From Pseudomonadota bacterium (GTDB taxonomy: Bacteria; Myxococcota_A; UBA796; CAJQPC01): 64,000 nt of DNA. The notes beneath the pieces were generated by a model. The model was not told the origin of the DNA. It did no database searches and worked only from the letters and a program-made list of their open reading frames with translations. Shown here one piece after another: positions 1-7,767 of this stretch (within the stretch, counting starts at the first letter, position 1; each line of letters starts with the position of its first letter). The stretch is from assembly GCA_024228935.1 (NCBI GenBank), contig JAAESX010000131.1:62001-126000 (forward strand). Reading direction: 5' to 3'. Made by a program: the position numbers and the translations under genes.

Positions 1-759
1 GAGTTCGGTGGCATGGGCCTTTTGTACGTTGTGGCCGCCATCGGGCCAGCGCAGACGAGGTCCGTCCGGGAGCGCCTCGATGAGCTCCTCGCCGATGGCC
101 GGCTCGACCAGGGGGTCGTCCTCGGCGAACGCAATCAGCGTCGGGCAGCGGATGTGGGACGCGGCGTTCTTCAACAGCGACCAGTCCAGGTCCGCGGCAC
201 AGAGCGTCGTGTGGCGCCGCGCCTCGTCCGACCAGTAGCTGGGGAAGCCGAAGGCCCTGAAGGCCATCCGGCCCATCGGGTTGGTGAGCGCGTCCAGGCA
301 GCGGTTTCCGACCAGCTTGGCGATGAACCCGGCGGGGTAGGCACGGATGCCCTTGTGCGGCCGGTGACCGATCGAGCTCACCAGCAGCAGGTGGGTGACC
401 TGCTCGGCCCGACGCTCGGCGAGCACCTGGACCAGGCCGCCGCCCATCGAGTGGCCCGCCACCGCGTACGAGGTGAGCCCCAGCGCGTCGATGGCCTCCT
501 CGATGCACTCGACGCGAGCTGGGATCGACGTGCCGGGGTTCGTCGCCAGCGGGGTCGAGTCGTTCAGCCCGGGGAGCTGGATCCGGACGAGCCGGTGGCC
601 GGGGAGGGCCGGAGCGAGCCAGCGCCAGTCGCGGAGACCGCCCGGGTAGCCGTGGACCAGGAGGACGGTCGGGCCGTGGCCTTCGTCGGTGTAGCCGAGC
701 GGCCCGTTCGCCAGCTGGACCTGCTGTACGGGCGGGTCGGAGGGGTGTTCGGGGTGCAC
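1..759 (-). CDS. Alpha/beta hydrolase (C-terminal end cut by window edge)
   Basis: Serine alpha/beta hydrolase, substrate unknown. The minus-strand frame is open for 253 codons from a GTG at 759, which follows an in-frame TGA at 778-780, and it runs off the left edge. Visible family features are the HGYPGG oxyanion loop after the first strand, the nucleophile elbow GHSMGG, an acid in AEDDPLV and the catalytic His in DGGHN near the edge, so only a few C-terminal residues are missing. Without the end and the cap detail I cannot tell esterase from lactonase or C-C hydrolase. It is followed upstream by an NhaC antiporter and another hydrolase on the same strand, with no clear operon link. Confidence 0.8.
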   Translation of the reverse strand, partial: MHPEHPSDPPVQQVQLANGPLGYTDEGHGPTVLLVHGYPGGLRDWRWLAPALPGHRLVRIQLPGLNDSTPLATNPGTSIPARVECIEEAIDALGLTSYAVAGHSMGGGLVQVLAERRAEQVTHLLLVSSIGHRPHKGIRAYPAGFIAKLVGNRCLDALTNPMGRMAFRAFGFPSYWSDEARRHTTLCAADLDWSLLKNAASHIRCPTLIAFAEDDPLVEPAIGEELIEALPDGPRLRWPDGGHNVQKAHATEL

Positions 760-777
760 CCCGACGCGTAACGCGGG

Positions 778-1045
778 TCAGGACGCGCAGCGGTTGAGGA
801 TGCCCATGAGGACCACGAGCATCATCCAGATGGCCAGACCGAGGAGGATCTTGTAGTTCCGGCGCAGAAGCGCCGAGCCGGGATGGTCGTCGTCGGTGAG
901 GACGTCGCGGGTCGCGCGGATCCGGTCGACCAGTCCAGAGGGAGGGGGCCGGCTGGATGGTCGCCCAGCGGCCCAGCGCCCCGACCACGTGGTCCCCCAG
1001 ATCGCTGGTCAGCGGGTGAGCAGGAGCACGGCTCGGTCTTCGGTC
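778..1045 (-). pseudogene. Small membrane protein ORF with a frame break, start unresolved
   Basis: No family recognised. The 3' part (about 778-935) is open, ends at the TGA at 778-780 and encodes a C-terminal membrane helix with the residues LLGLAIWMMLVVLMGIL. It has no ATG, GTG or TTG before an upstream in-frame stop at 1009-1011. Codon choice typical of this genome continues upstream in a neighbouring frame (about 940-1045, including LGDHVVGALGRW), so the two pieces probably form one protein split by a single-base shift near 930-945. It may be a sequencing error or a decayed gene. Confidence 0.35.
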
Positions 1046-1097
1046 TCACAGCCGTCTTCCGTGCACCGGAAGGACTCGGTGACGGGGAGCAGGGACC

Positions 1098-2627
1098 TCA
1101 GGCCGTGACGGGTCTCCCGAGCACCCGCACCGTCAGGAAGCACGCCGCGATGCCCAGCGGCAGCACCAGGATTAGTGGGGCCCCGAGTCCGACCGGGACC
1201 GTCCCCAGCAGGATGCTGATGGTCCCGCAGGCAATGGCGTAGGGCAGCTGGGTCTTCACGTGCGCGGCCAGGTCGCACTCGGTGCCGATCGAGCTCAGCA
1301 CGGTCGTGTCCGAGATGGGCGAGCAGTGGTCGCCCCAGCAGGCACCGGACAGCACCGCACCCGAAGCGGCGAGAGCGATCATCGGGTCGTGCGGGGACAG
1401 CGCGAAGGACAGCGGGATGACCAGCGGGACGACGATGCCCATCGTGCCGAAGCTGGTTCCCGTGGCGAACGCGATGGCGGCGGAGACCACGAACACCACG
1501 GTCGGCAGCGCGGCCGGGTGGAGCGAGTCGCTCAGGACGCCGATCAGGTAGTCGCTGGCGTGCAGATCGCTCATGCCCGCGCCCAGGGCCCAGGCGAGCA
1601 TCAGCACGATGATGGCCGGGAAGAGCGTCGTCATGCCGTCGATGCCGGCCTGGAGCGTGTCCTTCATCGACAGCGCTCGCATGCCCGCGGTCTCGATGAT
1701 GGCCACGATCATCGCGGCCAGCGAGCCCTGCAGCATCGCGTCGTAGCCGTCGGCTCCCCCGATGATCTCGAACAGCTTCGGGTCGGTCAGCCCTTCCTCG
1801 AGTGCCGCCGCCGAGCCGACCACCCACAGGTGCATGAACGTGACGGAGATGAGGGTGAAGATGGGCAGCGCGGCCAGGACCCACAGCCCCGGCCTGGCGG
1901 TCTGCGTGGGGTCGCTCTTCGGGAGGATCGTCACGCTCGCAGCGGCCTTCCGTTCGGCGGCGAGCATCGGGCCGAAGTCGCGGCCGAAGAACGCGACGGC
2001 ACCGACGAAGAAGATCGTGAAGATGGAGTAGAAGCGGTACCCGATGCCCTCGACGAAGAACGTGTAGGGGTCGATGTGGTGCATCCCGGCGGCCTTGAGG
2101 CCGTCGCCCATGAGGCCGACCTCGTACCCGATCCAGGTGCTGACCAGCGCGATGGACGCGATGGGGGCCGCGGTGCTGTCGACGATGTAGGCCAGCTTCT
2201 CGCGGCTGACCTTCATCCGGTCCGTGAGCGGGCGCATCGCCGAGCCGACGACCAGGCAGTTGGCGTAGTCGTCGAAGAAGACGAGCATGCCCGAGAGCCA
2301 CGTCGCGAGCATCGCGCTGCGGCGGGTCTTGGCGAAGCCGACCGCGGCGTCGACCAAGGCGCGGGTCCCTCCGGACTTGCTCATGATGCCGACCGTCGCG
2401 CCGACGAACAGCGAGAACAGCGTGACCTTCATGTTGTCGCGGCTGGCCGCGCTGTCGAGCAGGTAGGGATCGACCGCGTGGTACAGCCCGGCGATCGGGT
2501 TCCAGCCGTTGACCATCGTGCCGGCGAGCCAGACCGCTGAGAACAGCGACAGCATCACGTTGCGGGTCGACAGGGCGAGGACGACTGCGATCAACGCAGG
2601 AAGGAGCGAGAGGATCGAGGGGTCCAT
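1098..2627 (-). CDS. Na+/H+ antiporter, NhaC family
   Basis: Inner-membrane cation/proton antiporter, 509 residues, the usual size for the NhaC family. The protein is a run of about a dozen hydrophobic segments. It carries the family-typical stretch around residues 115-165 with FFDDYANCLVVG, MRPLTDRMKVSREKLAYI and DSTAAPIASI, and a second conserved region with TGTSFGTMGIVVPL and GACWGDHCSPISDTT near residues 390-445. Family knowledge says such carriers exchange Na+ (sometimes with organic acids) for protons; the exact ion is an inference. The ATG at 2627 lies 9 bases after the stop of the upstream hydrolase gene, so the two are probably co-transcribed. Confidence 0.9.
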   Translation of the reverse strand: MDPSILSLLPALIAVVLALSTRNVMLSLFSAVWLAGTMVNGWNPIAGLYHAVDPYLLDSAASRDNMKVTLFSLFVGATVGIMSKSGGTRALVDAAVGFAKTRRSAMLATWLSGMLVFFDDYANCLVVGSAMRPLTDRMKVSREKLAYIVDSTAAPIASIALVSTWIGYEVGLMGDGLKAAGMHHIDPYTFFVEGIGYRFYSIFTIFFVGAVAFFGRDFGPMLAAERKAAASVTILPKSDPTQTARPGLWVLAALPIFTLISVTFMHLWVVGSAAALEEGLTDPKLFEIIGGADGYDAMLQGSLAAMIVAIIETAGMRALSMKDTLQAGIDGMTTLFPAIIVLMLAWALGAGMSDLHASDYLIGVLSDSLHPAALPTVVFVVSAAIAFATGTSFGTMGIVVPLVIPLSFALSPHDPMIALAASGAVLSGACWGDHCSPISDTTVLSSIGTECDLAAHVKTQLPYAIACGTISILLGTVPVGLGAPLILVLPLGIAACFLTVRVLGRPVTA

Positions 2628-2636
2628 GTCCGCGTT

Positions 2637-3383
2637 CTACCCCAGTCGGATGAGATCCAGCAGGCCGTCCGGGTTGTCGACGTGGACCCAGTGGCCCGAG
2701 TCCTTCAGCACCAGGCCGCCGTGGTCCTCGAACCGGACCAGATCCTCGCCGGCCCAGCGGCCCCCGTTCTCGGCGCGGACCAGCCGCACCCGGTCGTCGA
2801 CCCAGGGCCATGCGTCCAGGTGGAAGTAGTCGCCGATCAGTGAGCGGACGGCAGGCAGATCGAAGCGCCAGACCAGGCCGCCGTCCCCCTGGGTGAGGTT
2901 GGTCGTCAGCCACAGCGCGATGGCCCTGGAGAACCCTCGGCCGCGAAGGAACTCGATGAGCTCGGTCCGCGTCTGGAGCGGCATCGGGACCTGGCCGATG
3001 GCCTGGATGACCTGGGCGACGTCGCCGTCCATGGCCGCCGCCGGCAGGGGGCCCGGCGAGGCGTCGAGCACCCAGATCTGGTTGACCGGTGCCACCTGTC
3101 CGTAGGCCAGCGCGACCTTGCCGCCGAAGCTGTGGGCGATGACGGCATCTGCCGGGCCGAGCTGGAGCAGATCCTGGGCGGCGGACTGGACCGTGTGCGG
3201 CGCCTGGAACCCGGTGCTGCGGCCGTGTGCGCGCAGGTCGACCAGCTCGAAGCTCCAGCCTGGGTTCTCGCTGGCCATCCGCTTGGCGAATCCGCGCCAG
3301 TTCAGCCCCGAGCCGAGGATCCCGTGCAGGACGAGGCAGCGGCGGGGACCGCCTTGGACGGTCGCGCTGAAGAGCTTGGACAT
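2637..3383 (-). CDS. Alpha/beta hydrolase, ABHD11/YbfF-like esterase
   Basis: Probable esterase or thioesterase of the alpha/beta-hydrolase fold, 248 residues. Motifs in order: LVLHGILGSGLNW near the N-terminus (oxyanion region), DLRAHGRS, the nucleophile elbow AHSFGGK, LDASPGP, and the catalytic His in SGHWVH close to the C-terminus. The DLRAHGRS and HSFGGK combination resembles the YbfF/ABHD11 group. I chose the ATG at 3381-3383 rather than an upstream start because the first 14 residues of the longer form are arginine-rich and unlike the family. It precedes the NhaC gene by 9 bases. Confidence 0.85.
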   Translation of the reverse strand: MSKLFSATVQGGPRRCLVLHGILGSGLNWRGFAKRMASENPGWSFELVDLRAHGRSTGFQAPHTVQSAAQDLLQLGPADAVIAHSFGGKVALAYGQVAPVNQIWVLDASPGPLPAAAMDGDVAQVIQAIGQVPMPLQTRTELIEFLRGRGFSRAIALWLTTNLTQGDGGLVWRFDLPAVRSLIGDYFHLDAWPWVDDRVRLVRAENGGRWAGEDLVRFEDHGGLVLKDSGHWVHVDNPDGLLDLIRLG

Positions 3384-3475
3384 GGGCGCGCCATATCCGG
3401 CGCGGGATCGCCTGGGGACCTGCACGGCCGACGAACCGTCTGGTGCGTACGTCGTCTGTCCACCTGGAGCCGCCC

Positions 3476-3793
3476 ATGAGCACAGCCGTCGCGACCCCCG
3501 TCACGGGAAGCCCTCGCATCTGGGCGCGTGACATGGCTCTGTTCGGCGGCCTGACCAGCGCGGTCGTCCCGCTCCTGCTGATCGACTTCGCGCCGACCCA
3601 CTACTGGCTCGTCGCCGGAGCGCTCGGGGCCCTCACCGGGGGGGCTCCTCGGGGCGGTGATGCCCGGGTGGCTCGAGCGGATGCGGGGGAAGGTCCCGCT
3701 GCCGCTCCTGTTCTCGATGGGGTGCCCATCGGGGGCGTGTGGGGGGCGCTGGTCGGCGGGCTGGCGGGTGTCCCCTACGTGGTGATGTCCTGA
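3476..3793 (+). CDS. Small membrane protein, likely two compensating frameshifts
   Basis: Unrecognised membrane protein of about 105 residues starting at ATG 3476. The N-terminal half has hydrophobic segments (FGGLTSAVVPLLLIDF and WLVAGALGALTGG) and the C-terminus is glycine-rich and membrane-like (GVWGALVGGLAGVPYVV). In between, the reading frame turns into an arginine/alanine-rich stretch. Removing one G from the seven-G run at 3639-3645 and adding one G at the four-G run near 3719-3722 gives a smooth membrane-protein reading (LLGAVMPGWLERMRGKVPLPLLFSMG, stated in two parts: LLGAVMPGWLERM then RGKVPLPLLFSMG). The paired homopolymer differences suggest base-calling errors. Confidence 0.5.
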   Translation: MSTAVATPVTGSPRIWARDMALFGGLTSAVVPLLLIDFAPTHYWLVAGALGALTGGAPRGGDARVARADAGEGPAAAPVLDGVPIGGVWGALVGGLAGVPYVVMS

Positions 3794-3796
3794 GGG

Positions 3797-6430
3797 TCAG
3801 GGGCTCGCCGAGGCGCCCACGTCGGGGTCCGTCGAGTCCTCTTCCTCGGTCGTCGTCGAGCCGTAGGCGGTCCCGTTGAGCTCGTTGTAGTCGAGCCGGA
3901 TGCGACCCACGCCGCCGTCTCCGCCCAGGCGTGTGTGCAGCGACTCGCCGATGCCGCCCAGCGTCGTGACCGAGTCGGTATCCAGGTCCAGGACGTCGGC
4001 CATCAGCCAGACCGAGCCGCCCGCTCCGCCACCCGCGCCGTAGGTCCAGCTGCCCTGGGCGGCGTTGTTGGTGTCGGCGCCGTCGGCCGAGATCGCGCCG
4101 GTTCCGACCGCCTCGATCTCGTACGCAGCGATGAACAGGATGCCGGCGCCGCTCCCGCCCGCGCCGGGTGTGCCGCCCTTGGGCGTGGTGCTCCCGTACC
4201 AGACGCCGCCGCCGCCGCTCCCGAAGAACAGCGAGCCCAGGTCGGCCGAGCCGTAGGTGTCGCCCGCGTAGGGGGGCGTCGCCGAGCCGCCCGTCCAGCT
4301 GTCCCCGTCGGTCGCTCCACCGGCGTAGTCGCCGCCGGCGCCCGTGATGTGCGCGCCGCCGCCGCCGTAGTTGTTGGCCCAGTGGCCGTAGGTCTCGTTG
4401 TAGGCCGAGCACGCGCCGTCGCCGTCGCCATCGCCTTCGCCCGCGTAGCTCTCGCCTTGGTAGCTGTCGCAGTTGTAGGACGTCCCGGTCGCGCCGCCGC
4501 TGTAGCCCAGGCCGCTCGCCGAGATGCTGCCGCCGCTCTCGACCGAGACCGTCCCGCTCGCGCGGAAGGCCAGGATGCCGCCGCGGCTGCCATCCCACGC
4601 GTCCACGATCAGCGAGCCGCCGCTCTGCACGGTCACGTCGGTGTAGTTGGGCACGCGCTGAAGCACGATGGTCTGGTCGGTCAGGTCGCTGTTGCTCGAC
4701 TCGCCGAAGGTCTCCGCCAGGCTCGAGGTGAGCGTGACGGTCGTGCCGCTCACGCTGCTGATCCCGCCGAACTCGTAGACGCCGACGTTCGTGTAGGCCG
4801 AGTCGCCGCCGTGCACGTTGATGACGAGGACCTCGTCGCCGGCACTCAGCGAGGTGGTCGCGTCGACCGTGACGTCCGATCCGGAGATGGCCGTCACGCC
4901 GTAGACCAGGATGTCGCCCGAGTCCGTCAGGTTGGTCTCGGTGCTCGCCGTGAGCGAGCCGTCGTTGCCGCTGCCCGTCCACCAGGCGTCGTCGACGTCG
5001 CCGTCGCAGTCGTTGTCGACGCCGTCGTAGAGCTCGCGCGCGTCGGGGTAGGTGGTCGCGTCGGTGTCGTCGCAGTCGGTGTCGTCGGCGACGTACCCGC
5101 TTGGCTGGTCGCACTCGACGTCGGACACGCTCGCGTTGCCGTAGCTGTCGCCGTCCGCGTCCTCGTACCAGGTGGTGGTGTCGAGCGCCGAGTCCTCGTC
5201 GGTGTCGCCGTCACAGTCGTCGTCGACGTCGTTGCAGACCTCGTCGGCGCCGGGGTTCACATCGGCCTCGCCGTCGTCGCAGTCGGTCGCGTCCTGGACG
5301 TAGCCGCTGGGTTGGTCGCACTGCTCGGCGGTGTACGCGGTCGAGCCGTAGCCGTCGCTGTCGTAGTCGATGTACCAGGTGATCGAGTCGCTGACGCCGG
5401 CGTCCGTGTCGTCGCAGTCGGTCGACCGGGCCACGTACCCGCTGGGCTGCTCGCAGCTCTCGGTACTGGTGTCGCTGCCCAGGCCGTCGCCGTCGGCGTC
5501 CTCGTACCAGGTGGTCTCGGGGTTCAGGTCGGCGTCGGTGTCGTCGCAGTCGGTGTCGTCGTCGACGTACCCGGTGGGCTGCTCGCAGGCGGTCGTGCTC
5601 GTGTCGGGGGCGCCATACGTGTCGGCGTCGGCGTCGCGGTACCAGTCGGTCCCGTCGGTCAGGCCCGGATCGTCGTCGTCGGTCCAGCCGTTGCAGTCGT
5701 CGTCGACGTCGTTGCAGACCTCGACGGCGCCCGGGTTCACGTCCGCCGAGGCGTCGTCACAGTCGTCGCCGTTCTCGACGTACCCGTCGCCCGCGTCACA
5801 GGTCTCGACGCCTTCGCCCGCGCCGTACCCGTCGGCGTCGGCGTCGGCATACCAGGTACCCATGTCCAGGGCGTCCTCGTCGATCTCGCCGTCGCAGTCA
5901 TCGTCCACGTCGTTGCAGACCTCGAGCCCGTTCGGGTTCACGCTCGCGACGGTGTCGTCGCAGTCGCCGTCCCGGGCGGCGTAGCCCTCGGGCGGATCGC
6001 AGGCGTCGAGCGTCGTGTCGCTGCCCCAGCCGTCGAGATCGGCGTCCTCGTACCAGACGTCGGTCACGTCCTCGTCGATCTCGCCGTCACAGTCGTTGTC
6101 GACGTCGTCGCAGCGCTCGGCCGCGTCCGGGTACGTGTTCGGGTCCGCGTCGTCACAGTCGTCGGCGTTGTCCGCCGTGCCCGCGGGCTGATCGCACGCC
6201 TCGACCGTCTCGTCGGTCCCGTACCCGTCGCCGTCTCCGTCGACGTTCCAGGCCGTGGCCTTGCCGACGTCCGGGTCGTTGTCGTCGCAGTCGTCGTTGG
6301 CGGACCAGCCGTCGCCGTCCTCGTCCGTCATCGTGGTCAGACCGGACGTGTCCTGCAGGAGTCCGGAGTCCTCGACGGGGGTGTAGTCCTTGTTGCGACA
6401 GCCGAGAAGGGCGAGCGTGATGACGAGCAT
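3797..6430 (-). CDS. Large repeat lipoprotein with MopE-type metal-binding motifs
   Basis: Secreted or outer-membrane lipoprotein of 877 residues. The signal is extremely short: the lipobox LLGC puts the modified Cys at residue 11. From about residue 35 to 480 there are seven W(Y)-x-D-x-D-x-D-G-Y-G loops alternating with DCDD and EVCNDVDDDCDG blocks. These are the putative metal-binding motif common in Myxococcota and similar to the copper-linked MopE family and thrombospondin type 3 calcium loops. Repeats five and six lack the EVCNDVDDDCDG block. Residues 480-877 are Thr/Ser/Gly-rich and probably beta-rich, with a glycine-rich stretch near 640-760. Binding of Ca2+ is an inference from the D-x-D-x-D pattern. 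It is divergent from the ECF sigma operon. Confidence 0.85.
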   Translation of the reverse strand: MLVITLALLGCRNKDYTPVEDSGLLQDTSGLTTMTDEDGDGWSANDDCDDNDPDVGKATAWNVDGDGDGYGTDETVEACDQPAGTADNADDCDDADPNTYPDAAERCDDVDNDCDGEIDEDVTDVWYEDADLDGWGSDTTLDACDPPEGYAARDGDCDDTVASVNPNGLEVCNDVDDDCDGEIDEDALDMGTWYADADADGYGAGEGVETCDAGDGYVENGDDCDDASADVNPGAVEVCNDVDDDCNGWTDDDDPGLTDGTDWYRDADADTYGAPDTSTTACEQPTGYVDDDTDCDDTDADLNPETTWYEDADGDGLGSDTSTESCEQPSGYVARSTDCDDTDAGVSDSITWYIDYDSDGYGSTAYTAEQCDQPSGYVQDATDCDDGEADVNPGADEVCNDVDDDCDGDTDEDSALDTTTWYEDADGDSYGNASVSDVECDQPSGYVADDTDCDDTDATTYPDARELYDGVDNDCDGDVDDAWWTGSGNDGSLTASTETNLTDSGDILVYGVTAISGSDVTVDATTSLSAGDEVLVINVHGGDSAYTNVGVYEFGGISSVSGTTVTLTSSLAETFGESSNSDLTDQTIVLQRVPNYTDVTVQSGGSLIVDAWDGSRGGILAFRASGTVSVESGGSISASGLGYSGGATGTSYNCDSYQGESYAGEGDGDGDGACSAYNETYGHWANNYGGGGAHITGAGGDYAGGATDGDSWTGGSATPPYAGDTYGSADLGSLFFGSGGGGVWYGSTTPKGGTPGAGGSGAGILFIAAYEIEAVGTGAISADGADTNNAAQGSWTYGAGGGAGGSVWLMADVLDLDTDSVTTLGGIGESLHTRLGGDGGVGRIRLDYNELNGTAYGSTTTEEEDSTDPDVGASASP

Positions 6431-6583
6431 GTTTTCTCCAAGGAAGGGAGCACAATAGCGCCGGTCGCCCGCATCGTACGCACAGGTTCGTTACGCGCCG
6501 TTGCCCGTTTCCCCGAGCCAAGGTTCGAAGCAACCCGAATGACCTAAGCCGAGCTCGCCGACATCTACCGCAAATATGGCCCG

Positions 6584-7021
6584 ATGGTGCTTCGACGCAT
6601 CCGTCGGTTCTACAGCGGAGACGAGGCCGAGGACGTCTTGCAGGAGGTCTTCATGCGGGTGGTCGCGAAAGAGGGAAGCTTCAAGGGACAGAGCCAGGTC
6701 AGCACATGGCTGTACCAGGTGACGACCCGCTACTGCCTGAACCGTCGAAGGAACGAGGGCCGAAGGAAGGAGCTGCGCGAGGAGCACGGCACCTTCGAGT
6801 GGAGCCCCAACACCATCAAGGCCCAGCACGAAGCGAAGGCCTTCTGCGCTGAACTCTGGCAGCGGCTCGATCCAGAGCTGATGCAGATCGGCGTGCACCA
6901 CTACGTGGACGGGATGTCCCACGGCGAGATCGCGCGGGTGATGGGCGTCAGCCGCCGCACGATCGGGAATCGACTGGAGCAGCTGCGCGTCGAGGCCGTG
7001 GCACTCGGAGGGGCATCGTGA
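6584..7021 (+). CDS. ECF-type RNA polymerase sigma factor
   Basis: Sigma-70 family, ECF group: directs RNA polymerase to a stress or envelope regulon. Region 2 is visible from the start (EAEDVLQEVFMRV), followed by TWLYQVTTRYCLNRRR, and region 4 near the C-terminus (MSHGEIARVMGVSRRTIGNRL) is a helix-turn-helix. From ATG 6584 it has 145 residues, slightly short. The natural N-terminus seems to start at ATG 6539, but that frame reads ATG-ACC-TAA and only then continues with AELADIYRKYGPM, the usual family beginning. Either a nonsense change or sequence error cut the first 15 codons. The stop overlaps the next gene by four bases (GTGA). Confidence 0.85.
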   Translation: MVLRRIRRFYSGDEAEDVLQEVFMRVVAKEGSFKGQSQVSTWLYQVTTRYCLNRRRNEGRRKELREEHGTFEWSPNTIKAQHEAKAFCAELWQRLDPELMQIGVHHYVDGMSHGEIARVMGVSRRTIGNRLEQLRVEAVALGGAS

Positions 7022-7767
7022 GCGAATCGGTCTTCACGCGGGACGGTCACGTCCTGGAGCTGGCGCTCGAGCGGTACGTGCTGGACGAGCTCGAGAGTGG
7101 CCATGCGGAGCTCGTCGACCTGCACGTCGCGGAGTGCGAGACGTGCGCCGCGTCGCTGACGGCCATCCACGAGGACGACACGGCCATGCCGGCGTTCTGG
7201 GCTCGGATCGATCTCTCCGGGGACACCGATCTCGGTGACATCGAGCCCGCGAACGATCCCCAGGGCGTCACGATCCCGCCTTGGAAGAAGATCACCCCGA
7301 TCCTCGGGCTGTTGGCCGCGGCGCTGCTGATCGGCCTTTTGCTGCCCACCGGTCCGGAGTTCGAGGCGCGCGGTGGCGAGGTCGAGCTGCAGGTCTACCG
7401 CCACGACGGCGAGCAGGGCGCTCCCGTGTTCGATGGCGACGTGGTGCACCCGGGCGAGCGGCTCGGGTTCCGCCTGGCGAGCGGCCGTGGCGGGCACGCG
7501 ATGGTGGTCGGAGTCGATGATGCGGGTACGATCTACCCGTGCTGGCCCCAGCCCGAGGGCGTCAGTGTGTTGCTGGACCCCATGACGGAGCCGACCACCT
7601 TGCCGACCGCGGTCCGCCTGGACGACATGCTTGGGAGCGAGCGCATCGTGGCTGTCGTCTGCGATGACGCCTTCACCTTTGGCCACGTCGCGGACGCCAT
7701 CGCCGAGGACGTCTTGCTGGACGGCTGTGAGACCGCGGAGATCGAGCTGCTGAAGGAGCCGCTGTGA
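7018..7767 (+). CDS. Membrane anti-sigma factor with zinc finger and periplasmic domain
   Basis: Probable regulator of the ECF sigma factor encoded just upstream. The cytoplasmic part carries the zinc-type anti-sigma motif H36-x3-C40-x2-C43. One membrane helix spans about residues 94-110 (LGLLAAALLIGLLLP). The remaining 130 residues would be periplasmic and resemble the DUF4384-like domains often found beside caspase-like proteins, with the GHAMVVGVDDAGTIYPCWP region. Start is GTG 7018 in a GTGA overlap, which implies translational coupling. That it binds the adjacent sigma factor is inferred from arrangement and the zinc-finger motif. The next gene also starts in a GTGA overlap. Confidence 0.75.
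   Translation: MSESVFTRDGHVLELALERYVLDELESGHAELVDLHVAECETCAASLTAIHEDDTAMPAFWARIDLSGDTDLGDIEPANDPQGVTIPPWKKITPILGLLAAALLIGLLLPTGPEFEARGGEVELQVYRHDGEQGAPVFDGDVVHPGERLGFRLASGRGGHAMVVGVDDAGTIYPCWPQPEGVSVLLDPMTEPTTLPTAVRLDDMLGSERIVAVVCDDAFTFGHVADAIAEDVLLDGCETAEIELLKEPL

Noticed and set aside
1009..3534. Long minus-strand frame overlapping the NhaC and hydrolase genes
   Set aside because: Arg/Pro/Gly-rich shadow of two well-recognised genes in another frame.
3935..6547. Open frame of about 870 codons opposite the metal-binding repeat lipoprotein
   Set aside because: It is Val/Ala/Arg-rich, the mirror of the Asp-rich repeats under high GC, and lacks any domain; the minus-strand gene explains the sequence.
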